A stretch of 64,000 nt of DNA, from contig CAVSMC010000001.1 of NCBI GenBank assembly GCA_963728935.1, forward strand, positions 3,410,001 to 3,474,000, read 5' to 3'. Origin of the DNA: CAVSMC01 sp963728935 (lineage in GTDB: Bacteria > Pseudomonadota > Gammaproteobacteria > Burkholderiales > Casimicrobiaceae). The notes under the pieces are model-generated. The model saw only the letters and a program-made list of their open reading frames with translations, did not search any database and was not told the origin of the DNA. Below are positions 17,032-25,532 of this stretch, in pieces. The first letter of the stretch is position 1; every line of letters begins with the position of its first letter. The translations under genes and the position numbers were made by a program.

Positions 17032-20000
17032 ATGGGACACTTTTCGAGGTTCTTCATCGAGCGCCCGATCTTCGCGAGCGTCATCGCGATCATCATCGCG
17101 CTCGCCGGCGTGATCGCGTCGCGGATCTTGCCGATCGCGCAATATCCCGAGATCGCACCGCCGACGGTGACGATCACCGCGACGTACCCCGGCGCGAGCG
17201 CCGAGACGCTGGCGAAGACGGTCGCCGCTCCGATCGAGGAGCAGCTGTCGGGCGTCGAGAACATGATCTATTTCAACTCGAGCGCGGCGGCCGACGGCAG
17301 CGTGACGATTACCGCGACGTTCGAGGTCGGCACCAACGTCGACACCGCGGTATTCCAGCTCAACAATCGCGTGCAGATCGCGTTGCCGCGGCTGCCCGAC
17401 GAGGTGCGGCGCAACGGCATCATCGTGCAGAAGCGATCGAACGACATCCTGCTCGTCGTCGGCCTGGTTTCGCGATCGGGCGCGCAAAGCACCACGTTCA
17501 TGGCGAATTACGGAACCGTGAACATGATCGACGAGATCAAGCGCGTTCCAGGTGTCGGCGACGTGCTGCTGTTCGGCTCGGGCTATTCGATGCGCATATG
17601 GCTGCAGCCCGACAAGATGGCGCGCCTCGGCGTCACGCCGACCGACGTCGCCAGCGCGATCCGCGCGCAGAACCAGCAATACGCGGCCGGCAAGATCGGC
17701 GCCGAGCCCGCGCCCGCGGGACAGTCGCTCGTCTACACGGTCACGGCGCGCGGACGACTCGTAACCCCCGAGCAATTCGGCGACATCGTCGTTCGCGCCG
17801 GCGGACCGTCGGGCGTGCTGCGCATCCGCGACGTCGCCCGCGTCGAGCTCGGCGCGCAAAGCTACGACATCACGACGACGGTTGACGGTCAGCCCGCGGT
17901 CGGGATGGCGGTGTTCCTGCAGACCGGCGCCAATGCGCTCGACGTCGCCGCCGCGGTCAAGTCGCGCGTCGAGCAGCTCAAATCGGCGTTCCCGCAAGGG
18001 ATGGACTACCTGATCCCATTCGACACGACGCGCGTGATCGACGCGTCGATCAAGGAAGTGCTGAAGACGCTCGCCGAGGCCGCCGTTCTCGTGCTGCTCG
18101 TCGTGTTCGTGTTCCTGCAGCACTGGCGCGCGACGCTGATCCCGATGATCGCCGTTCCGGTGTCGCTGATCGGCGCGTTCGCGGGCCTTTATGCGCTCGG
18201 CTTCTCGATCAACACGCTGACGCTGTTCGCGATGGTGCTCGCCGTCGGCATCGTCGTCGACGACGCGATCGTCGTGCTCGAAAACGTCGAGCGGCTGATG
18301 CGCGTCGAGAAGATGAGCTCGAAGCAGGCGGCGATCGAATCGATGTTTGAAGTGTCGGGCGCGGTGCTCGCGATCATCCTGGTGCTGTGCGCGGTGTTCA
18401 TCCCGGTCGCGTTCCTGGGCGGCATCGCCGGACAGCTCTACCGGCAGTTCGCGGTGACCGTGACGATCTCGGTCCTGTTGTCGGGGCTCACCGCGCTCAC
18501 GCTGACGCCCGCGCTCTGCGCGCTGTTGCTGAAGGCGGGCGAGCACGAGTCGCCGCTGTTCCATCCGTTCAACGTCGGATTCGCGAAGCTCACCGCCGGG
18601 TTCCTGTGGCTCATCAGCCTTGCGATTCGTCGCCGATGGCTCGCGGGCCTCGCTTTCCTCGGCGTGCTGGCGCTGGTCGGGCTGATGTTCGTGCGCGTGC
18701 CGGGGAGCTTCGTGCCGTCCGAAGACCAGGGTTACGTGCTGGCTGCGATCATGCTGCCGGACGCCGCGACGCTGCAGCGCACCGGCGTGACGGGCGCGCA
18801 GCTGCAGCGTCATCTCTCGCCGAATCCCGCGATCGAGCACGTGTTCGTCGCACCGGGGCGCGATCTGATCGGCGGCGGCAACAAGCCGAACGCAGGCACG
18901 AGCTTCGTGCTGCTCAAGGATTGGGACGAGCGCGCGCAGAGCGCGCCGCAGATCGCGGCCGAAATGACGCGCTTCGGCCAAAGCGTTGCCGACGGCATGG
19001 CGATCGGCTTCAACCCGCCGGCGATTCGCGGTCTCGGCACCGCGGGCGGCTTCGAGGTGTACGTGCAGGCGCGCGCCGACTCCGACGCGGCTCGACTTTC
19101 GCAAGCCGTCCAGTCGTTCACCGCCGCGCTCGCGCACGATTCGCGGCTCACCGGCATCAACACGTTCTACCGGCCCACGGTTCCGCAGATCTCGGTCGAG
19201 GTGAACCTCGAGCAGGCGATGGCGCTCGGCGTGCCGGTGTCCGACGTGTTCGACGCGCTGCAGAGCACGATCGGCTCGCTGTACGTCAATGATTTCAACA
19301 TGTCCGGACGCACGTATCGCGTGCAAGTGCAGGCGGACGCATCGTTTCGCGCGCAGCCCGACGACATCGGGCAGGTCTACGTCCGCTCGAGCAGCAGCGG
19401 CGAAATGATTCCGTTGAAAGCACTGGTGCGCACGACGAGCGTCGTCGGGCCGGAGCAGGTCGAGCGCTACAACGGCTTCCTCTCCGCGAAGGTTCTCGGC
19501 AACGGCAAGCCGGGCGTGAGCTCCGGTGAGGCGATCGCCGCGGTCGAGGAGGTCGCTGCCCAGGCGCTGCCGCCGGGCTACACGATCGCGTGGACGGGTC
19601 AGGCGTTCCAGGAAAAGCGCACCGGTCGCGCATCGGTGTTCGCGTTCGGCTTCGCCATCATCATGGTCTACCTGATTCTCGCGGCGCTGTACGAGCGCTG
19701 GCGGCTGCCGGCCTCGGTGGTGCTCGCCGTTCCGTTCGCCGTGCTCGGCGCGCTCGGTATGGTCTGGCTGCGCGGTATGGAGAACGACATCTACTTCCAG
19801 ATCGGCCTGGTCGTGCTGATCGGGCTGTCGGCGAAGAACGCGATCCTGATCGTCGAGTTCGCGCAGCAGGGCGTTCTCGCCGGTATGCGCCCGATCGAGG
19901 CCGCTATGCAAGCAGCGCGGCTTCGCTTTCGCCCGATCGTCATGACGTCGATCGCGTTCGTGTTCGGTGTGCTGCCGCTGATGATCGCCACCGGCGCGGG

Positions 20001-20169
20001 TGCAGCGTCGCGGCGATCGATGGGAACCGGCGTGGTCGGCGGCATGCTGCTCGCCACGTTCGTCGCGACGATCTTCGTTCCGCTGTTCTTCACGCTGTTC
20101 TCGCGGCGTCGCGAGGTCGCCGAACCGGTTTCTGCGCCGCGAGCGGACGTCGCAAGCGAGCCGACATGA
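17032..20169 (+). CDS. RND multidrug efflux transporter, HAE1 family
   Basis: This is a 1045-residue inner-membrane proton antiporter of the AcrB/MexB class and full length for the family. The N terminus FSRFFIERPIFASVIAIII and the TM4 charged pair in GIVVDDAIVVLENVER (around residues 403-418) are intact. LGGIAGQLYRQFAVTV and the second-half segment IVLIGLSAKNAILIVEFA-like sequence are also present. It would expel hydrophobic or amphipathic compounds in complex with the adaptor and outer-membrane genes on either side. Its stop overlaps the next start by four bases. Confidence 0.95.
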   Translation: MGHFSRFFIERPIFASVIAIIIALAGVIASRILPIAQYPEIAPPTVTITATYPGASAETLAKTVAAPIEEQLSGVENMIYFNSSAAADGSVTITATFEVGTNVDTAVFQLNNRVQIALPRLPDEVRRNGIIVQKRSNDILLVVGLVSRSGAQSTTFMANYGTVNMIDEIKRVPGVGDVLLFGSGYSMRIWLQPDKMARLGVTPTDVASAIRAQNQQYAAGKIGAEPAPAGQSLVYTVTARGRLVTPEQFGDIVVRAGGPSGVLRIRDVARVELGAQSYDITTTVDGQPAVGMAVFLQTGANALDVAAAVKSRVEQLKSAFPQGMDYLIPFDTTRVIDASIKEVLKTLAEAAVLVLLVVFVFLQHWRATLIPMIAVPVSLIGAFAGLYALGFSINTLTLFAMVLAVGIVVDDAIVVLENVERLMRVEKMSSKQAAIESMFEVSGAVLAIILVLCAVFIPVAFLGGIAGQLYRQFAVTVTISVLLSGLTALTLTPALCALLLKAGEHESPLFHPFNVGFAKLTAGFLWLISLAIRRRWLAGLAFLGVLALVGLMFVRVPGSFVPSEDQGYVLAAIMLPDAATLQRTGVTGAQLQRHLSPNPAIEHVFVAPGRDLIGGGNKPNAGTSFVLLKDWDERAQSAPQIAAEMTRFGQSVADGMAIGFNPPAIRGLGTAGGFEVYVQARADSDAARLSQAVQSFTAALAHDSRLTGINTFYRPTVPQISVEVNLEQAMALGVPVSDVFDALQSTIGSLYVNDFNMSGRTYRVQVQADASFRAQPDDIGQVYVRSSSSGEMIPLKALVRTTSVVGPEQVERYNGFLSAKVLGNGKPGVSSGEAIAAVEEVAAQALPPGYTIAWTGQAFQEKRTGRASVFAFGFAIIMVYLILAALYERWRLPASVVLAVPFAVLGALGMVWLRGMENDIYFQIGLVVLIGLSAKNAILIVEFAQQGVLAGMRPIEAAMQAARLRFRPIVMTSIAFVFGVLPLMIATGAGAASRRSMGTGVVGGMLLATFVATIFVPLFFTLFSRRREVAEPVSAPRADVASEPT

Positions 20170-21566
20170 GGGCGCGCGTTGCGCTGATCGGCGTAGCGCT
20201 CGCGCTCGCCGGTTGCGCGCCGGTCGGCCCCGATTACACGCGTCCCGACGTCGGCGTGCCGAAGTCGTTTCCGGAAAGCGATCCGAGGCCGGCAGCGACC
20301 CTTGCCGCGGTTCCGGCGGATTGGTGGCGGCTGTACAACGATCCGACGCTCGATCGCTTCGTTACGGCGGGACTGTCGAACGCGACCGATATGCGTGTTG
20401 CGATCGCCCGTGTGGAGGAGGCGGCCGCCGTGGTGCGCGAGGCGCATGCCGCGCTGCTGCCGCAAGTGGGCGGGTCCGCGAGCGCCGCGCGTTCGGGCGC
20501 GAGCGATCAGACCGGGCCGATCCGCGCCGGCGGAATCGGCACGCTGAACAACTTCGTAATTGCGGCGAACACGGCGTTCGAGCTCGACTTCTGGGGGCGT
20601 CTGCGTCGCCTGCAGGAAGCCGCGCAGGCGCAACTGACGGCGACCGAATACGCGCGCGGCGTCGTCGCGCTGACGCTGTCCGCGGCGATCGCGCGCACGT
20701 ATTTCAACGTGCGATCGCTCGACGCGCAGATCGCGGTCTCGAAGGAGACGCTCGCAACCGCCGACGACTCCGTCACGATCACGCGGCGCCGCTCGGATGC
20801 GGGCATCGCGTCGGCGCTCGACCTGTATCAGGCGGAGGCCAACCGCTCGCAGCTCTCGGCGCAGCTCAAGGAATTGCGCCGCTTGCGCGCCGTTTCGGTC
20901 CATCAGCTCGGCGTGTTGACGGGCGAGCTCCGGCTCGAGCTGCAGCCTGCGGATTTGCGAGCGCTGCCGTCGCCGCCGCTGCCGCCTGCCGGGCTTCCGT
21001 CGACGTTGCTCGAACGAAGACCCGACGTTCGACAGGCCGAAGCGACGCTGGTCGCGGCGAACGCGCAGATCGGAGTCGCGCGCGCCGCGCAGCTTCCGAC
21101 GTTCAGCCTGACCGCGTCGCTCGGGCTGCAGAGCGACAATCTTGCGCACTTGCTGACGAGCGGCGCGACCGTTTGGTCGCTCGGCCTCGGCGTGCTCGGG
21201 CCGGTAATCGACTGGCAGCTCTACCAGGCGCGCACCGAAGAAGCCGAGGCGCGCGCGCGCGAGGCGGCGGTGCTCTACGAGCAGTCCGTCAACACGGCGT
21301 TTCGCGAAGTGTCCGACGCGCTGTCCAACGTCGCGTTCGCCGCCGACACAGAGCAGGATCTCGCCGCCCGCGTAGAGCAGGCCACCAACAGCCTTCGGCT
21401 CGCCACGCAGCGCTACGACGCCGGCTATTCGGCGTATCTCGAAGTGCTCGACGCCCAGCGCACGCTGAACGACGCGCAACTTGCGCTGGTGCGCAATCGA
21501 CAATCGCTCCTCACGTTCACCGTCGACCTGATGAACGCCCTTGGCGGCGGGTGGTCTGCCGGCTGA
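20166..21566 (+). CDS. Outer-membrane efflux lipoprotein, NodT/OprM family
   Basis: This is a 466-residue TolC-superfamily outer-membrane factor. The lipobox gives Cys17 (ALAGC), and the mature chain opens APVGPDYTRPDV as in OprM. The two pseudo-repeats contain ELDFWGRLRR and GPVIDWQLYQAR, the usual positions before the helical barrel. ATG 20166 overlaps the pump stop (ATGA). It completes a three-gene tripartite efflux operon. Confidence 0.93.
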   Translation: MRARVALIGVALALAGCAPVGPDYTRPDVGVPKSFPESDPRPAATLAAVPADWWRLYNDPTLDRFVTAGLSNATDMRVAIARVEEAAAVVREAHAALLPQVGGSASAARSGASDQTGPIRAGGIGTLNNFVIAANTAFELDFWGRLRRLQEAAQAQLTATEYARGVVALTLSAAIARTYFNVRSLDAQIAVSKETLATADDSVTITRRRSDAGIASALDLYQAEANRSQLSAQLKELRRLRAVSVHQLGVLTGELRLELQPADLRALPSPPLPPAGLPSTLLERRPDVRQAEATLVAANAQIGVARAAQLPTFSLTASLGLQSDNLAHLLTSGATVWSLGLGVLGPVIDWQLYQARTEEAEARAREAAVLYEQSVNTAFREVSDALSNVAFAADTEQDLAARVEQATNSLRLATQRYDAGYSAYLEVLDAQRTLNDAQLALVRNRQSLLTFTVDLMNALGGGWSAG

Positions 21567-21608
21567 GCGAGCATTCGGGACCGACCGCGATTCAGCGCGC
21601 GCAACTAA

Positions 21609-22982
21609 TTAGATGATCTCGAAATAGCGCTTCAATTCCCAATCGGTCACGGCGTCGAGCCACTGCCGCCATTCCCATTCGCGGGTCGCGGCGAAGTGAT
21701 CGACGAACTCGTCGCCGAAGAAGTCGCGCGCAACGTCCGACTCGCGGAAGATTCGCGTCGTTTCGATCAGCGTCCGTGGTGCACGCGGGATGTTCTCCGC
21801 TCCGACATTGGTGCCGTGGATCGGCTTGGCCGTGAGCTTGAGACTCTTCTCGACGCCGTGCAGACCCGCGGCAAGCACGGCGGCCATCGCGATATACGGA
21901 TTGACGTCGGCGCCCGGGCAGCGTGTCTCGAGCCGCGTCGATTTTGGCGACCCCGCAATGACGCGAAAGCTCGCCGTGCGGTTGTCGATGCCCCACGTCG
22001 GCTTGACCGGCGCCCAGAAGCCGTCGACCAGCCGCTTGTAGCTGTTGATCGTCGGCCAGAACATCGGTGCCATTTCCATCAGCACACCGACCTGTCCCGC
22101 GAGGTAGCTTTCGAAGAGCTTGCTGATGCCGTTCTTTCCTTTCGCGTCGTGGAACAGGTTCTTCTTGCCGTCGGAAAGACTCTGATGGATGTGACCCGAG
22201 CAGCCGGGATACTGTGCGCTCCACTTCGCCATGAAGCTCGGCATGATGCCGAAGCGCGCGCCGATCTCCTTCGACGCGGTCTTGAACAGGATCGCGCGGT
22301 CGGCCGCTTCGAGAGCTTCCGAGAAGAGGATCGCGGCCTCGTAGACGCCGGGACCGGTCTCGGTGTGCAGGCCCTCGATCGGGATGCCGAAGTCGGCGAG
22401 CTCGAGCATCAACGCGGTAAAGAATTCGCGGTTCGCGTTGGCGCGCAGCAGCGAGTAGCCGAACATGCCCGGCGTCAGCGTCGTCGGCGCCACGCCTTTC
22501 TTCTCCGCCCATGTTTGCGGCGTCTCGCGGAAGTTGAACCACTCGAACTCCATGCCGCACATCGGTATCACGCCGAGCTTTTCGGCGCGCCTCAGCACGC
22601 GTTTGAGCACCTGCCGCGGGCAGATGGGCAGCGGCTGCTCCTTGCCGTCCTTCGTCTCGATGAATTCGCCGAGGAAGAACGGCACGCCGCCATCCCACGG
22701 GACGGTGCGAAACGTGCCGAGATCGAGACGCGCGACGGCGTCGGGAAAGCCCTTGTGCCAGCCGGTGAGCGTCGTATTGTCGTACGTGACGTCCATCGCA
22801 TCCCAGCCGAACACGACGTCGCAGAAGCCGAAGCCGCTTTCGGCGGCCGAGTAGAACTTTTCCTTGTGGATGTACTTGCCGCGCAACACGCCGTCGATGT
22901 CGGAGGCCGCGACCTTCACCCGGTTTCCCGGCGCGGCGCGCACGGCGGCGAAGACCTTGGCGTGGGGCAGGGCGGTCGGCAT
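21609..22982 (-). CDS. Glutamine-synthetase-like gamma-glutamylamine ligase
   Basis: This is a 457-residue member of the glutamine synthetase superfamily, closest in style to PuuA/GlnA3-type gamma-glutamylpolyamine synthetases. Catalytic-domain landmarks are CGMEFEWFNF (metal Glu), EGLHTETGPGVYEAA, GCSGHIHQSL and NRTASFRV. The regulatory adenylylation tyrosine region of true GlnA is not evident. An AGGAGAG seven bases before ATG 22982 supports the start. Together with the amidase, aldehyde dehydrogenase and iron alcohol dehydrogenase at 11.4-14.8 kb it would open a gamma-glutamylation route for an amine. The exact amine is unknown. Confidence 0.85.
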   Translation of the reverse strand: MPTALPHAKVFAAVRAAPGNRVKVAASDIDGVLRGKYIHKEKFYSAAESGFGFCDVVFGWDAMDVTYDNTTLTGWHKGFPDAVARLDLGTFRTVPWDGGVPFFLGEFIETKDGKEQPLPICPRQVLKRVLRRAEKLGVIPMCGMEFEWFNFRETPQTWAEKKGVAPTTLTPGMFGYSLLRANANREFFTALMLELADFGIPIEGLHTETGPGVYEAAILFSEALEAADRAILFKTASKEIGARFGIMPSFMAKWSAQYPGCSGHIHQSLSDGKKNLFHDAKGKNGISKLFESYLAGQVGVLMEMAPMFWPTINSYKRLVDGFWAPVKPTWGIDNRTASFRVIAGSPKSTRLETRCPGADVNPYIAMAAVLAAGLHGVEKSLKLTAKPIHGTNVGAENIPRAPRTLIETTRIFRESDVARDFFGDEFVDHFAATREWEWRQWLDAVTDWELKRYFEII

Positions 22983-23052
22983 TCGAGCTCTCCTGGCGGG
23001 TGGGCGCTCCGGTCGTGACCCCGGGTCGCATCGAGGCCCGCCGATTCTAGCC

Positions 23053-23140
23053 GGTAAGCGGGGTCAGACTCGACTTTTGACCAACGGCTAGACAACACTC
23101 TCCCGTCCCGTGCCCAAAGTCGAGTCTGGCCCCACTTACC
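23053..23140. repeat. Long imperfect inverted repeat (REP-like element)
   Basis: The left arm 23053-23079 (starting GGTAAGCGGGGTCAGACTC) and the right arm 23115-23140 (ending CCCCACTTACC) are complementary over about 26 bp with two or three differences, around a 35-bp centre. The strings GGTCAGACTCGAC and GTCGAGTCTGGCC look like dispersed palindromes associated with IS200-like REP transposases. It occupies most of the divergent space between the ligase and the EamA gene. Confidence 0.65.
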
Positions 23141-23158
23141 GCGAAGCGTCGCGCGCCC

Positions 23159-24043
23159 ATGCCGAACCCCGAACGCTCGCGCGCCGTCGCGCTCGCCGAG
23201 TTGCACGTTGCCGTTGTCCTGTTCGGCTTCGCGGGCCTGTTCGGCAAATGGATCGCGTTGCCGGCGGTACTGCTCGTGTTGGGACGAACGATCGTCGCCG
23301 CCGCAGCGCTCGCGATCGTTGTCGCGGCGCGACGCGAGAGCCGCGCCCCGTTCGACTTGCGATTGGTCGGCAATGGCGCCGTGCTCGCATTGCACTGGAC
23401 GGCGTTTTTCGCAGCGATTCAGCTATCGAGCGTCGCCATCGGCCTTCTCGGCCACGCGAGCTTTCCGCTGTTCGTGCTCGTGCTCGAGCGGATGATCGAC
23501 CGGCGGCGCTGGGGGCGGCGCGAGCTTGCGACCGCTGCGCTCGTCACCGCCGGCCTCGTCGTGCTCGTGCCGGAGTTCTCGTGGGCCAATCGCGCCGTGC
23601 AGGGTCTCGCGCTGGGGCTCGTCGCCGGTTTCACGTTCGCGCTCCTCGCCGTGCTCAATCGCCGTTGGGCGGCGGCGCGAGCGGCAACGAACGTCGCGTT
23701 GTGGCAGAACGCATGGGCGGCGATCGTGCTGTTTCCGATTGCGCTTGCCGCAAGCGGCGTTCCTTCGATCACCCCGCGCGACGTCGGCGCGCTGTTGGCG
23801 CTGGGCGTCGTCTGCACCGCCGTCGCTCATACGCTGTTCATCGCGAGCCTGCGATCGGTCAGCGCGCATACGGCGAGCGTCGTCGCTGCGCTCGAGCCTG
23901 TCTATGGAATCGCGCTCGCGTGGCTTCTGCTGGGCGAGAGCCCCGCATTGCGCACGCTGTCGGGTGCGGCGTTGATCGTTGGAGCGGCGCTTTTGGCGAC
24001 GCACAGTGCCCGCGAAGCCGATTCGGTAAAATCGCGAAGGTAA
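23159..24043 (+). CDS. EamA/DMT-family membrane transporter
   Basis: This is a 294-residue inner-membrane protein with about ten hydrophobic segments arranged as two EamA repeats. The second repeat includes LEPVYGIALAWLLLGESPALRTLSGAALIVGAALLA, the usual C-terminal signature. Members export amino acids, metabolites or toxins; the substrate here cannot be predicted. The start is ATG 23159, just right of the inverted repeat. gnd follows after 14 bases. Confidence 0.85.
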   Translation: MPNPERSRAVALAELHVAVVLFGFAGLFGKWIALPAVLLVLGRTIVAAAALAIVVAARRESRAPFDLRLVGNGAVLALHWTAFFAAIQLSSVAIGLLGHASFPLFVLVLERMIDRRRWGRRELATAALVTAGLVVLVPEFSWANRAVQGLALGLVAGFTFALLAVLNRRWAAARAATNVALWQNAWAAIVLFPIALAASGVPSITPRDVGALLALGVVCTAVAHTLFIASLRSVSAHTASVVAALEPVYGIALAWLLLGESPALRTLSGAALIVGAALLATHSAREADSVKSRR

Positions 24044-24057
24044 ATAGGAGGGTCACC

Positions 24058-24969
24058 ATGGAAATCGGCATCGTCGGACTTGGCCGCATGGGCGGCAACA
24101 TGGCGCGTCGCCTTGCGCGAAACGGCGTACGCGTTATCGGATTTGCACGCGATCCGAAGACGCGCGCTGCGTTCGAGGCGGAAGGCGTCATCACGCCGGC
24201 AACCTCGATCGTCGCGCTTGCAAAGATGCTCGCGCCCCCGCGCGTCGTCTGGCTGATGGTGCCGGCAGGGTCGGCGACCGAGCTCGCCGTCGAACAGGCG
24301 TGGCCGGAGCTCTCCGCCGGCGACACGATCGTCGACGGCGGCAACGCGAACTACAAGGACTCGCAGCGCCGCGGGGCATCGCTCGCCTCGGCGAAGATCC
24401 ACTTCGTCGATTGCGGCGTGTCGGGTGGCGTCTGGGGGCTCGAGAACGGGTACGCGATGATGTTCGGCGGCGATCAGGACGGCGCCCGCGCAGTCGAGCC
24501 GTTCGTGAAGATCCTCGCGCCGGGACCCGATCGCGGCTGGCTGCATTGCGGACCCGCGGGCTCGGGTCACTTCTGCAAGATGATCCACAACGGCATCGAG
24601 TACGGGATGATGGAATCGCTCGCCGAAGGGTTCGCGCTGCTCCAAGGCAAGCGAGAGTTCAATCTCGACGTCGCCGCGATTGCCGAGATGTGGCGTTACG
24701 GAAGTGTCGTGCGATCGTGGCTGCTCGATCTCACCGCCGATTTCCTGCGCCAGGACCCGAATTGCGAATCGGTGGCGCCATACGTCGCCGATTCGGGCGA
24801 AGGCCGCTGGACCGTCGACGAAGCGGTCGAGCAGGGCACGCCCGCACCGGTGCTCGCGCTCGCGTTGATGGCGCGCTTCGCGAGCCAGGGCAAGAGCGAT
24901 TACGCGAACAAGCTGCTCGCGATGATGCGCAAGGGTTTCGGCGGCCACGCAATCAAGGACGCCGGATGA
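24058..24969 (+). CDS. gnd: 6-phosphogluconate dehydrogenase, short (GndA-like) form
   Basis: This 303-residue NAD(P)-dependent oxidative decarboxylase turns 6-phosphogluconate into ribulose 5-phosphate and CO2. The nucleotide loop is GIVGLGRMGGNMARRL. DGGNANYKDSQRR and the substrate segment CGVSGGVWGLENGYAMMFGG follow, and the catalytic Lys is in GHFCKMIHNGIEYGMM. The length matches the short bacterial class near 300 residues rather than the 470-residue form. TAGGAGGG six bases before ATG 24058 is one of the strongest ribosome binding sites in the window. It overlaps gntK by four bases. Confidence 0.93.
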   Translation: MEIGIVGLGRMGGNMARRLARNGVRVIGFARDPKTRAAFEAEGVITPATSIVALAKMLAPPRVVWLMVPAGSATELAVEQAWPELSAGDTIVDGGNANYKDSQRRGASLASAKIHFVDCGVSGGVWGLENGYAMMFGGDQDGARAVEPFVKILAPGPDRGWLHCGPAGSGHFCKMIHNGIEYGMMESLAEGFALLQGKREFNLDVAAIAEMWRYGSVVRSWLLDLTADFLRQDPNCESVAPYVADSGEGRWTVDEAVEQGTPAPVLALALMARFASQGKSDYANKLLAMMRKGFGGHAIKDAG

Positions 24970-25523
24970 TCCTCGTGATCATGGGCGTGTCCGGGTCCGG
25001 CAAGACGAGCGTCGGACGCAGGCTCGCCGAGTCGCTCGGCTGGCCGTTCATCGAGGGCGACGACTTCCATCCGCCGGAGAACGTCGCCAAGATGGCTGCA
25101 GGCGTCCCGCTCGACGACAACGATCGCTGGCCCTGGCTCGACCGGCTCGCCGAGGAAATCAGTGCGATCGCGGCGCGCGGCGACAACGCGGTCCTCGCAT
25201 GCTCGGCGCTCAAGCAAGCGTATCGCGACCGACTGGTGTCGAAGGCGCCGCCTGGAGCCGTCCGCTTCGTCCATCTGACCGGCACGTACGAGCAAATCGC
25301 CGAACGGATGGCCAAGCGCAAGCATCGGTACATGCCGGCGTCGCTTCTCGCGAGCCAGTTCGCGGCGCTCGAGCCGCCGGCCGACGCGATCGTCATCGGC
25401 ATGGAAGAGTGCGTCGGTGATCGCGTCGCCGCGATTCGCGACGCGGTGGGTGTCGTCCCCGCGAACGCGGGGACCCAGCGTCTTTCGACCGACGACACTG
25501 GATTCCCGCCTGCGCGGGAATGA
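24966..25523 (+). CDS. gntK: Gluconokinase with repeat-derived C-terminal tail
   Basis: This is a 185-residue P-loop gluconokinase (gluconate plus ATP to 6-phosphogluconate). Walker A is MGVSGSGKTSVG, followed by EGDDFHPPENVAKM and ACSALKQAYRDRL. The ATGA overlap couples it to gnd, whose substrate it makes. The enzyme fold ends near residue 162. The last 24 or so residues (VVPANAGTQRL...) and the stop codon come from a dispersed palindromic repeat at 25451-25524, so the original C terminus has been replaced or extended. Confidence 0.92.
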   Translation: MILVIMGVSGSGKTSVGRRLAESLGWPFIEGDDFHPPENVAKMAAGVPLDDNDRWPWLDRLAEEISAIAARGDNAVLACSALKQAYRDRLVSKAPPGAVRFVHLTGTYEQIAERMAKRKHRYMPASLLASQFAALEPPADAIVIGMEECVGDRVAAIRDAVGVVPANAGTQRLSTDDTGFPPARE

Positions 25524-25524
25524 C
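25451..25524. repeat. Two-hairpin dispersed repeat, copy 1 (inside gntK)
   Basis: This copy has hairpin CCCCGCG-AA-CGCGGGG, then ACCCAGCGTCTTTCG, then a second hairpin ATTCCCGC...GCGGGAAT. The same arrangement occurs at 28141-28234 and 31073-31146. Here it is translated as the end of the gluconokinase. Confidence 0.85.
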
Positions 25525-25532
25525 GGGCGGCC

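Noticed and set aside
15823..19911. A 1362-codon leftward open frame over the efflux adaptor and pump genes
   Set aside because: Antisense shadow produced by GC-rich codon bias. The rightward frames encode complete, recognisable efflux proteins.
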